The notes under the pieces are model-generated. The model ran no database searches. It had not been told where the DNA came from and saw nothing but the letters and a program-made list of their open reading frames with translations. Position numbers and translations under genes: made by a program. Shown here one piece after another: positions 14,163 to 20,437 of a stretch of 23,434 bases of DNA. The stretch is from JBEKHT01 sp049511715. GTDB taxonomy: Bacteria; Chloroflexota; Anaerolineae; Anaerolineales; RBG-16-64-43. The DNA is taken from the NCBI GenBank assembly GCA_049511715.1, contig JBEKXU010000043.1:1-23434 (forward strand), written 5' to 3'. Position 1 is the stretch's first letter. The number at the start of each line of letters is the position of its first letter.

Positions 14163-14192
14163 AGACCCGCTTTCAGGTCTCAGAACGGGTCT
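14163..14192 (-). promoter_or_regulatory. Attenuator-like hairpin in the epimerase leader
   Basis: AGACCCG (14163-14169) pairs with CGGGTCT (14186-14192). On the minus strand the downstream arm is followed by TTTCTC. An internal AGACC can pair with the same GGTCT, so two alternative stems compete. It lies directly after a TATAAT and 50 bp before the epimerase start. Confidence 0.35.
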
Positions 14193-14300
14193 ATGGCAAA
14201 ATTATATCACCCCCCTCCGCAATCGCACCTGACGGCAGGCCTACGCAGACTCCCAGTGAATCCAATCGGCTTTGCTGAATTCATGCCATTTCAGCCCATT

Positions 14301-14339
14301 CCCCGGCCGGGGATGTTGCAACACAAGCTGATTAATCAG
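14301..14339. repeat. Two adjacent perfect 12-bp palindromes
   Basis: CCCCGGCCGGGG (14301-14312) and CTGATTAATCAG (14328-14339) are each self-complementary and 15 bp apart. They could be operator sites; no regulator gene is next to them. Confidence 0.35.
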
Positions 14340-14523
14340 ATACCCTCGCACTGCCACTTGTTGCGTCCGGGGAGACCAACGAGGAACGTGCGAACTTCTT
14401 TGCGTCCAGAAAAAGCTGACCTTCCCCTGAACCTAGTCTTCACAAGAGGACGCACCCGGCCTATGAGTCGTCCAAGGTCGGAGGCCCCCGCGCTTTTCCT
14501 CTGCTGCCAATTCCTTCTGCCGA

Positions 14524-15711
14524 TCAGTAGATTGGGACCGAGGGATCCACATCCCGGGACCAGGCATTGAGGCCCCCGCGAAGGTTCTTCACCTTGCGGA
14601 AGCCCGCCCTCCGAAGAAGGTTGACCGCCTGAGCCGACCGGCTGCCCGATTTGCACAAGAGAACCATGTCCTCGGCGCTGTCGAAGTCATGCAGATGCTC
14701 CGGGAGCGTGGCCAGCGGAACGAGCTCCGCGCCGTCAATGTGCGCGATCTCCCACTCATGGGGTTCTCGAACATCAATGAGGCGGAGAGGCTCTCCCCGA
14801 CGGAGGCTCGCGCTCAACTCCTTGGCTTCGATGGTCCAGTCCGCGTCCGCCGTTTGCTGGCCCTGATCGTGGCCGGGCAGGCCGCAAAACGCCTCATAGT
14901 CGATCAAATGGTCCAGCGTCGGATGATCTGAGCAAATCACACAATCCGGGTTCTTCCGAAGGCGCAATTCCTCAAAACTCATTTCCAAAGCGTCGTAGAG
15001 GAGGAGGCGGCCAATAAGAGGATCTCCGATTCCCAGCAAAAGCTTGATTACCTCAGTTGCCTGCAAGGTCCCAATAGTGCCGGGCAAGACGCCAAACACT
15101 CCCCCCTCGGCGCAGGAGGGGACTTCACCGGGAGGCGGCGGCGCAGGGAAGAGACAGCGATAGCATGGACCTCGACGAGAGTCGAAGACCCCAACCTGCC
15201 CTTCGAAGCGGAAGATGCTTCCGTAGACATTGGGTTTTCCCAGTAGCACGCACAAGTCGTTGACCAAATAGCGGGTTGGGAAATTGTCACTTCCATCGAC
15301 GACCACGTCGTACGGCCGCGCAATTTCCATCGCGTTGGCCGCAGTGAGTGCTTCGTTGTGAACCTCCACCTGGATCAGCGGGTTTATGTCCAGCATGCGC
15401 TCGCGGGCGCTTTCCACCTTGGGTCTCCCTTCCTGGGATGTGCCATGAATTATCTGGCGCTGCAAGTTCGTGGCCTCGACCACGTCATAGTCCACGATGC
15501 CGATGCGGCCCACGCCAGCGGCGGCCAAGTACAAGCCAATGGGGGATCCAAGGCCTCCGGCGCCGATCAGCAACACGCTGCTGGACTTGAGCTTGCGCTG
15601 ACCCTGCAGGCCTACCTGAGGGATGAGCAGGTGGCGGCTATACCGCAGGATCTCTTCCCGGGTCAAATCCGGCAACTCCGCCTCTTCCCGGTCCTCGTTT
15701 CTCATGAGCAC
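14524..15711 (-). CDS. moeZ: MoeB/ThiF-type adenylyltransferase fused to rhodanese (MoeZ-like)
   Basis: The 395-residue enzyme activates the C-terminal glycine of a ThiS/MoaD-like carrier with ATP and then sulfurates it. The ThiF/E1 domain (about 15-285) has GAGGLGS (50-56), the arginine finger region NLQRQ, two zinc CxxC pairs (C183/C186 and C257/C260) and C200 in the family's CAEGGVFGVLPG. The rhodanese domain (about 295-390) ends with the CKSGSRS active loop (C353), which carries the persulfide. The start is GTG at 15711, with AGGAG 7 nt upstream; ATG at 15705 is less well spaced. It lies on the same strand as the CysO, Mec and CysM genes, and most likely charges CysO. A 445-bp gap separates it from them. 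Confidence 0.94.
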   Translation of the reverse strand: MLMRNEDREEAELPDLTREEILRYSRHLLIPQVGLQGQRKLKSSSVLLIGAGGLGSPIGLYLAAAGVGRIGIVDYDVVEATNLQRQIIHGTSQEGRPKVESARERMLDINPLIQVEVHNEALTAANAMEIARPYDVVVDGSDNFPTRYLVNDLCVLLGKPNVYGSIFRFEGQVGVFDSRRGPCYRCLFPAPPPPGEVPSCAEGGVFGVLPGTIGTLQATEVIKLLLGIGDPLIGRLLLYDALEMSFEELRLRKNPDCVICSDHPTLDHLIDYEAFCGLPGHDQGQQTADADWTIEAKELSASLRRGEPLRLIDVREPHEWEIAHIDGAELVPLATLPEHLHDFDSAEDMVLLCKSGSRSAQAVNLLRRAGFRKVKNLRGGLNAWSRDVDPSVPIY

Positions 15712-16156
15712 CGAACCTCTCCTTCCCGATCTTTGCGCCCCCCATCAGCGCTCCTCGAACGTGGCGCCCGCCGCGGGGTCCCCAGGGGGATTATAGACCC
15801 CAGCCGCCTGCCCTTTCGGCCGCCACTCGGGAACGCGAGGCAGTCAGCCCTTTGACCAGCCTTGCCAGCGCGAACGGCCGCACGAAGCGGATCAGTTGGA
15901 ATTGATACTTGCCCTTCAGGGTCAGGCGCAGAGCAGGCTGACCACCGATCCACTGCTTATTCCTCCCGTGTCACGCCCCACCAGCGGTCATGAGCCTAGT
16001 CCCCATGAGAAAGCAGTTTCTCATCGGATCCCCGACGCGGCCGCTCCCCGAATCAGGCTGGGGACCGGACCCCATGGAACGTCATGGCGATCCCTGCCTA
16101 CCGGGATCCCGTCGTGGTTCCGCCTTGCTCGAACAACAAGCCCGGCGATGCTTTTC
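15712..16156. other. Gap inside the cysteine gene cluster, possibly with a gene remnant
   Basis: No complete gene is visible. On the minus strand one frame without a usable start runs from about 15960 to a TAA at 15793-15791 and has coding-like codon use. A hairpin (15776-15802 region, GGGGTC with GACCCC) and a TATAAT at 15795-15790 lie close to its end and could supply a promoter for the MoeB gene. Confidence 0.35.
15791..15958 (-). pseudogene. Possible gene remnant without start codon
   Basis: The frame reads LRLTLKGKYQFQLIRFVR and then RPFALARLVKGLTASRSRV before the TAA. The residues are well mixed and third positions favour G or C, unlike the neighbouring frames. There is no ATG or GTG in frame, and TGA blocks it upstream. 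A GTG with a good ribosome binding site (about 15953) leads into another, low-complexity frame. I do not recognise the family. It may be the C-terminus of a decayed gene or chance. Confidence 0.2.
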
Positions 16157-16429
16157 CTACCCACCCGCGATGGAGGGAACAACCAACAGTCGCGAATCCA
16201 TCCTCAGATTCGCATCCGCCTCCTCGCTCTGGGTGATCTCCTCTCCATCGAGGAAAAGATGAACGAAAGGCCGGAGCACACCATCTTCATTGAACAATTG
16301 GCCCTCAAGACCAGGATACTGGCGCAAAAGGTCGGCCAGGCTCTCGCGAACGGTTTCCCCTCTTACCGCCACATCCTTGTTCCCTGATGCATACGGTCTT
16401 AATGGTGCTGGTAGGACAACAACGGGCAT
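16157..16429 (-). CDS. cysO: MoaD/ThiS-like sulfur carrier protein (CysO-like)
   Basis: The 90-residue ubiquitin-fold protein starts MPVVVLPAPLRPYASG and ends VVPSIAGG, the C-terminal Gly-Gly that is adenylated and turned into a thiocarboxylate. LRPYASG, ETVRESLADLL, LFNEDGVLRPFVHLFLDGE and the LRMDSRLLVVP strand fit the CysO/MoaD family and its length. In Mycobacterium CysO-thiocarboxylate donates sulfur to CysM. Assignment to cysteine rather than molybdopterin synthesis rests on the neighbours: a JAMM peptidase 29 bp upstream, then a CysM homologue. ATG at 16429 follows GGAGGGAGAGT. No MoaE or ThiG is adjacent. Confidence 0.9.
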   Translation of the reverse strand: MPVVVLPAPLRPYASGNKDVAVRGETVRESLADLLRQYPGLEGQLFNEDGVLRPFVHLFLDGEEITQSEEADANLRMDSRLLVVPSIAGG

Positions 16430-16458
16430 ACTCTCCCTCCATGGTCCCGAAGAACCAG

Positions 16459-16953
16459 CTAGTCGGCTCCCCGCTCCTCGCCCGGATTGGAAGAGACTGC
16501 TGGACCCAGGCCTGGGTCAGCCCCCACGCCTCTTTCAATGCATTCCTCTTCAAAACCGGAGCGATCCTCTCTTAGGTGCCAGGAACTGGTCTGGCGGGCC
16601 TCGCCGCCATCAACCGAGGTGATAACGTACGAATACCAAGGCAAGGCCCATTCGCGATCGGTATCGGAAGGCCGAGCGGGATGATCCGGATGGGAATGGA
16701 ACACGCCGACAACCTCCAAACCCTTGGATTCGGCTAGCTTTTCGGCACTCAGCATGTCCCCGGCCTCGATGAGGTAGCGCCTTCGGCGCGCCTCGCCCTC
16801 ACGCCGGTTGCCAAGGCAATGAATCTCCGCCACGACCCGATCCCCCTCTTTCGTCTCTCCGAAAAGAAGGCCCGCACCTTCGTCCGGGTAGCTCAGCTCC
16901 GCAGCGGCACGGATCTGGTCAAGAGCCTCCCCACGGATGGCAATCTTGTTCAT
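16459..16953 (-). CDS. mec: JAMM/MPN+ zinc metallopeptidase, M67 family (Mec-like)
   Basis: The 164-residue protein has the full JAMM set: E25 in DEGAGLLFG, H86 and H88 in VFHSHPDHPARPSDTD, S96 and D99. In the Mycobacterium pathway Mec cleaves cysteine from the CysO-cysteine adduct and restores CysO. The core is about 130 residues; the last 30 (ECIERGVGADPG onward) are a glycine- and acid-rich tail that looks disordered. Its ATG overlaps the CysM stop codon in an ATGA arrangement, so the two are translationally coupled. CysO follows 29 bp downstream. The gene order here, cysM-mec-cysO, differs from the mycobacterial mec-cysO-cysM order. Confidence 0.91.
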   Translation of the reverse strand: MNKIAIRGEALDQIRAAAELSYPDEGAGLLFGETKEGDRVVAEIHCLGNRREGEARRRRYLIEAGDMLSAEKLAESKGLEVVGVFHSHPDHPARPSDTDREWALPWYSYVITSVDGGEARQTSSWHLREDRSGFEEECIERGVGADPGLGPAVSSNPGEERGAD

Positions 16954-17918
16954 GCCTGGCCCCAGAACTCTTGGGACAGGTACTTGTGCCCGGAATCCGG
17001 GAAAATGGCCACAATCGAGCCTCGCGACAGACGACGGGCAATTCGCAGCGCCGCCAGGGCTGCGGCTCCTGAGGAAACTCCCACGAAGAGGCCTTCTTCT
17101 CTGGCGAGCAGCCTGACCATTGCATAGGCTTCTTCTGTCTCCACCTCAAGGACCTCATCCTGGAGCCCCGGATCATAGATTCCGGGAAGATGGGAAGTCG
17201 CCAAGTGCTTCAGACCCTCCAAGCCATGGAACGGCGAAGCGGGCTGAACCGCGCCAAGGTAGATCTTAGGGTTCTGCCTCCGCAGGAACCTCCCTGCACC
17301 CATCAGGGTTCCGGTTGTCCCCAGACCCGCGATCAGGTGCGTCACCGAACCGCGGGTTTCCTCCCAGATCTCAGGCCCCGTAGTCTCGAAGTGGGCCTTC
17401 CAGTTGGCAGGGTTGTTGTATTGATTGGCGTAGAAGAATCGGCCCGGTTCGCGGTCAAACTCTTGCACGGCCAACTGCTGGGCTCCGTCGGACCCCTCCA
17501 AAGGCGAACTCACAAGGAGCTCTGCGCCCAAGGCACCGAGAATCGAGATCCGCTCATGGCTGACGCTCCCGGGGATCACCAAGCGCACACGGAAGCCCAG
17601 GGCGGCACCCAAGGTGGCATAAGCGATTCCCATGTTGCCCGAGGTTGAGTCCAGAAGCGCTTTCCCGCCACTGAGCTCGCCAGCTTGGAGGGCCTCGCGG
17701 ACAATGTACCAGGCTGACCGATCCTTGACCGATCCGCTGGGATTAAGCCATTCGGCCTTGCAAAACACCCGCACGCTCGACGGCAACCCTGGGTCAACCC
17801 TCCGCAGGGGAAGAAGGGGTGTTTCCCCGACCCAGAGGGGATGTCCCATGCCAAGGCGCGCCTGGACGTTTGCTGTGGCAACCACGACCGACCTCCCAAA
17901 CGAGCGGCCGACCGTCAC
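16950..17918 (-). CDS. cysM: Cysteine synthase, CysM-like PLP enzyme
   Basis: The enzyme forms cysteine, or CysO-cysteine, from activated serine and a sulfur donor. Features are GETPLLPL, KAEWLNPSGSVKDR with PLP lysine K65, the substrate loop TSGNMG (usual TSGNTG), the glycine-rich GLGTTGTLMGAGRFL, and GVSSGAAALAAL with the PLP N1 serine. KAEWxNPSGSVKDR and the closing HKYLSQEFWGQA fit the CysM branch used with CysO. The donor substrate, O-phosphoserine or O-acetylserine, cannot be settled. GTG at 17918 gives 322 residues but no ribosome binding site, and a hairpin sits just upstream. ATG at 17849 (MGHPLWVGETPLL) matches family starts better. It is first in the operon; a strong promoter lies at 18092-18119. 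Confidence 0.92.
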   Translation of the reverse strand: MTVGRSFGRSVVVATANVQARLGMGHPLWVGETPLLPLRRVDPGLPSSVRVFCKAEWLNPSGSVKDRSAWYIVREALQAGELSGGKALLDSTSGNMGIAYATLGAALGFRVRLVIPGSVSHERISILGALGAELLVSSPLEGSDGAQQLAVQEFDREPGRFFYANQYNNPANWKAHFETTGPEIWEETRGSVTHLIAGLGTTGTLMGAGRFLRRQNPKIYLGAVQPASPFHGLEGLKHLATSHLPGIYDPGLQDEVLEVETEEAYAMVRLLAREEGLFVGVSSGAAALAALRIARRLSRGSIVAIFPDSGHKYLSQEFWGQA

Positions 17919-17920
17919 GA

Positions 17921-17941
17921 GTGGGGATCCGAGATCCCCGC
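17921..17941 (-). repeat. Hairpin at the start of cysM
   Basis: GGGGATC (17923-17929) pairs with GATCCCC (17933-17939) around CGA, extended by a wobble and a G-C pair. It occupies the place where a ribosome binding site for the GTG at 17918 would be. It either controls initiation or shows that a later start is used. Confidence 0.4.
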
Positions 17942-17974
17942 ATTGAGATCCACTATCAGGGCCGCTGAGGAAAA

Positions 17975-18022
17975 CTACGTTGTCCCTTCATCCTTTCGCC
18001 TTCCTGCGGCCAGAAAGACCAT
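17975..18022 (-). CDS. Possible 15-residue leader peptide of the cysteine operon
   Basis: ATG at 18022 opens MVFLAAGRRKDEGTT and stops with TAG at 17977-17975. GAGAGGAGG lies 3-6 nt upstream, and the frame sits between the operon promoter and cysM. It contains no cysteine codon, so it is not an obvious amino-acid attenuator. It could equally be chance. Confidence 0.25.
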   Translation of the reverse strand: MVFLAAGRRKDEGTT

Positions 18023-18091
18023 GAGCCTCCTCTCTTGAAAGGCTGGACCTTTCCTCCGCTCCGGCATATCTTCTAGAGAATTATGACCGAA

Positions 18092-18119
18092 ATTCTATTA
18101 TATTCCCCTCAATTGTCAA
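18092..18119 (-). promoter_or_regulatory. Strong sigma70-type promoter of the cysteine operon
   Basis: On the minus strand a consensus TTGACA (18119-18114) and TAGAAT (18097-18092) are separated by 16 bp; a TATAAT overlaps the latter. The leader to cysM would be about 170-240 nt. Confidence 0.7.
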
Positions 18120-18355
18120 GCACATCCTTCCGAAGCAGATCCGGAAACCTTTCGGCTACCGAGGAAACAGGCTCCCAGGTGTGAGCCCCTCACCCTGCGC
18201 ACGGCCCAGTTGACCGACCCCGTATTGCCGGGCGTACGAGTCAAGGATTCCAACCTCTGAGCGCGGCTGGCACCCTGGAGGAAATGTGACGATCTCATCA
18301 TGTTTATAATAATTTCTAGTGCGCTATCTAGCGAGTCTGCACTTAGTATTGAAGA
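18120..18355. other. Divergent control region between cysM and yceD, no gene seen
   Basis: No coding frame is supported between the two promoters. It holds an extra TATAAT at 18305-18310 without a clear -35, and a short inverted repeat CGCTA/TAGCG at 18322-18333. I see no known riboswitch core on either strand. Confidence 0.45.
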
Positions 18356-18385
18356 TTGACCTCAAGAATCGCTCCATGCTATAAT
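18356..18385 (+). promoter_or_regulatory. Promoter of yceD
   Basis: TTGACC (18356-18361) and a perfect TATAAT (18380-18385) are separated by 18 bp, giving a start near 18392 and a leader of about 30 nt. It may also transcribe the sigma and metG genes. Confidence 0.65.
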
Positions 18386-18423
18386 CGCTGTGTTTAACGG
18401 CAATTTTTTCCATAGAGGCCGTT

Positions 18424-19029
18424 GTGGGTAATCACAATCACTTGCTTCGCATTAATGTTGGATTCCTGCTTAACCAGACAGCTGGATATGTGCGGACGAT
18501 GGATTTTGACGAGGAAAGGCTCGTCCTCGGCAATGATCTGGAGTTGCACAAACTTCACGGCGCTCTCTCCTTAGACCGAACACCGCAGGGAATCCTGGTT
18601 TCGGGGACGCTGCAATCCGGCACGCCGGCGGAATGTGCGCGGTGCCTGAGCCCCTTCTTGCTTCCGCTCAGCGCGACGCTCCAAGATCTGTTTCTGTACC
18701 CTCCACCAAACCCAAGTGACCCCATGCTGGCAATTGGGGAGGACGCCATATTGAACCTCGAGCCGTTGGTCCGTGAGTACATGATCCTGGACTTCCCACT
18801 GCAACCGGTCTGCAGCCCCCAATGCAAGGGGCTATGCCCGGTATGCGGCAACAATTTGAATACCTCCAGCTGCGACCACCCACAAATCGAGGAGGAAGGA
18901 GCCGGCCTCGACACTCAGGACATGGGTGTCCCCGCGGCGAAGATCCAGCCTTCTGGTGATATCCGTTACGCTGGCTTAAACCATCCGCGCAGTCCGCAGC
19001 GCAAGCCAGGATCTGCACCTGGGCATTGA
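18424..19029 (+). CDS. yceD: YceD/DUF177 family protein
   Basis: The 201-residue protein has the DUF177 pattern: GTLQSGTPAECARCLSPF with C71 and C74, then the long acidic-hydrophobic stretch (LNLEPLVREYMILDFPLQPVC), and C130, C134, C138, C141 and C150 in CKGLCPVCGNNLNTSSCDH. The cysteines probably bind zinc. The family is associated with 23S rRNA accumulation and usually precedes rpmF (ribosomal protein L32). Here no rpmF follows. Instead the protein continues for about 45 residues past the normal end, starting MGVPAAKIQPS at 167. The start is GTG at 18424, with AGAGG about 6 nt upstream. The next gene is the primary sigma factor. Confidence 0.88.
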   Translation: MGNHNHLLRINVGFLLNQTAGYVRTMDFDEERLVLGNDLELHKLHGALSLDRTPQGILVSGTLQSGTPAECARCLSPFLLPLSATLQDLFLYPPPNPSDPMLAIGEDAILNLEPLVREYMILDFPLQPVCSPQCKGLCPVCGNNLNTSSCDHPQIEEEGAGLDTQDMGVPAAKIQPSGDIRYAGLNHPRSPQRKPGSAPGH

Positions 19030-19188
19030 GAAACGGAATCGAATGGGATTGGCCCGGCGGGGGCCTGCGTTCTGCTAAGCTCTGCCTTGAGGAATTCGGT
19101 TTCGCAGGCTGGTTGAGAGCGTCCTCCGCACGAGCGCTTGATCCTCAGATCAAGCGACCAGAACGGAGGGCGGGAGGAGAGGCGCGGG

Positions 19189-20373
19189 ATGCAACGCTAT
19201 GCCTACAGAGCGCAGGTTGCGGACCTCCTGGAGAAGGCAGAGTTCCAGGGCTACTTGACGACTGACGACATCATGGAGGCCTACCCTGAGGCAGAGCGAT
19301 CGCGAGGGGACATTGGAAGACTTCTGACCTTTCTGCGCAGTGCGGGGGTCGAAGTATTCGGCGGCCCGGAAGAAGTGCCGGCCAGCATGCAACGCCCGGA
19401 AGCCGTCGACGCCCGAGGCGAGTTTGACCTGGCTCGAATTTCCATCGACGATACCGTCGGCCTGTATCTGAAAGAGATGGCCCGTGTGCCTCTGCTCACG
19501 CTGCAAGAGGAGGTCTCGCTTGCAGTCCGCATCGAACGGGCCAATTCGGCACGCAAGAGATTGGAACGCAAGAACGGCAGCCACCGAGGCAATGGGGCTG
19601 TCCACAAGGTCCTCACGCAAGCGGAACTGGAAGGCATCGAGGAAGATGGGCGCCAGGCCCGCGAGCACCTCATTAAGGCCAACACCCGGCTGGTTGTGAG
19701 CATTGCCAAGCGGTACATGGGGCGCGGCGTTCCGTTCCTTGACCTAATCCAAGAGGGGAACCTGGGGCTCATGAAAGCGGTTGAGAAGTTCGACTACCAC
19801 CGCGGGTACCGCTTCAGCACCTATGCCACCTGGTGGATCCGCCAGACCATCTCTCGCGCGATTGCGGATCAGAGCCGCACCATCCGGGTCCCAGTCCACA
19901 TGACGGATCGGATCCGTCGCCTCTATCGAACCTCGCACGAACTCGAACAGCAGCTGGGCCGCAAACCCACCACCGAGGAAATCGGCCAGGCGATGGGCAT
20001 CGAAACCTCGAAGGTAGAGTGGATGCTGAAGGTCTCGTGGCGGCCGATCTCCCTGGAAAGCCCGGTGGGCGAGGAGGAGGACGAGGAGCTGATCACTTTC
20101 GTCGAGGACCACACCACGCCCACGCCCAGCGATAGCGCGTTCACCCGCCTGCTCGGCGAAAAAGTGGAGGAAGTCCTGGCTACTCTGAGCCCTCGCGAAG
20201 CTCGGGTCTTGCGCCTGCGATTCGGACTCTCGGGCGAACGCGCCTATACCCTCGAAGAGGTCGGCCAAAAGTTCGGATTGACTCGTGAGCGCATTCGCCA
20301 GATTGAGGGCCGCGCCCTCCGGCGGCTGCGCCACCCTCGCCGGGCACGCCAACTCCGCGATTATTTGGCCTGA
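19189..20373 (+). CDS. rpoD: Primary RNA polymerase sigma factor (RpoD/SigA)
   Basis: The 394-residue protein is the housekeeping sigma. A short region 1.1-like N-terminus (LTTDDIMEAYPEAE, 22-36) precedes region 1.2 (DTVGLYLKEMARVPLL, 88-103). Region 2 (161-237) contains LVVSIAKRYMGRGVPFLDLIQEGNLGLMKAVEKFDYHRGYRFSTYATWWIRQ, which recognises and melts the -10. Region 3 follows, then region 4 (LSPREARVLRLRFGL and TLEEVGQKFGLTRERIRQIEGRALRRLRHP), which binds the -35. Consensus-like region 2 and 4 fit the TTGACA/TATAAT promoters in this window. ATG at 19189 has GGAGGAGAGG 6 nt upstream; the TTG at 19138 is less likely. metG starts 64 bp downstream, so cotranscription is plausible. dnaG, a common neighbour, is absent. 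Confidence 0.96.
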   Translation: MQRYAYRAQVADLLEKAEFQGYLTTDDIMEAYPEAERSRGDIGRLLTFLRSAGVEVFGGPEEVPASMQRPEAVDARGEFDLARISIDDTVGLYLKEMARVPLLTLQEEVSLAVRIERANSARKRLERKNGSHRGNGAVHKVLTQAELEGIEEDGRQAREHLIKANTRLVVSIAKRYMGRGVPFLDLIQEGNLGLMKAVEKFDYHRGYRFSTYATWWIRQTISRAIADQSRTIRVPVHMTDRIRRLYRTSHELEQQLGRKPTTEEIGQAMGIETSKVEWMLKVSWRPISLESPVGEEEDEELITFVEDHTTPTPSDSAFTRLLGEKVEEVLATLSPREARVLRLRFGLSGERAYTLEEVGQKFGLTRERIRQIEGRALRRLRHPRRARQLRDYLA

Positions 20374-20437
20374 ACCACCATCCTCTTGAACCCTTCATGT
20401 TGCTTTACGCCCGCAGCCTCGCCGTGCTGAGTGGAAG

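Larger units (their letters stand above)
14111..14523. other. Spacer between the epimerase and MoeB genes, with structured elements
   Basis: No gene is supported in these 413 bp. It contains a hairpin set at 14163-14192 next to a minus-strand TATAAT, and two perfect 12-bp palindromes at 14301-14312 and 14328-14339. I see no tRNA or known riboswitch core. Confidence 0.45.

Noticed and set aside
14336..14656. Frame upstream of and overlapping moeZ's 3' end
   Set aside because: It is a shadow of the rhodanese coding sequence on the same strand in another frame, with no family features.
15702..15953. GTG-started frame with a good ribosome binding site between cysO and moeZ
   Set aside because: The product is low-complexity and arginine/serine-rich; another frame over the same bases looks more coding-like. 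Kept only as context for the remnant.
17850..18423. T-box, SAM or other known riboswitch upstream of cysM
   Set aside because: I looked for the T-box AGGGTGGNACCGCG core and the SAM and cobalamin conserved boxes and did not find them on either strand.
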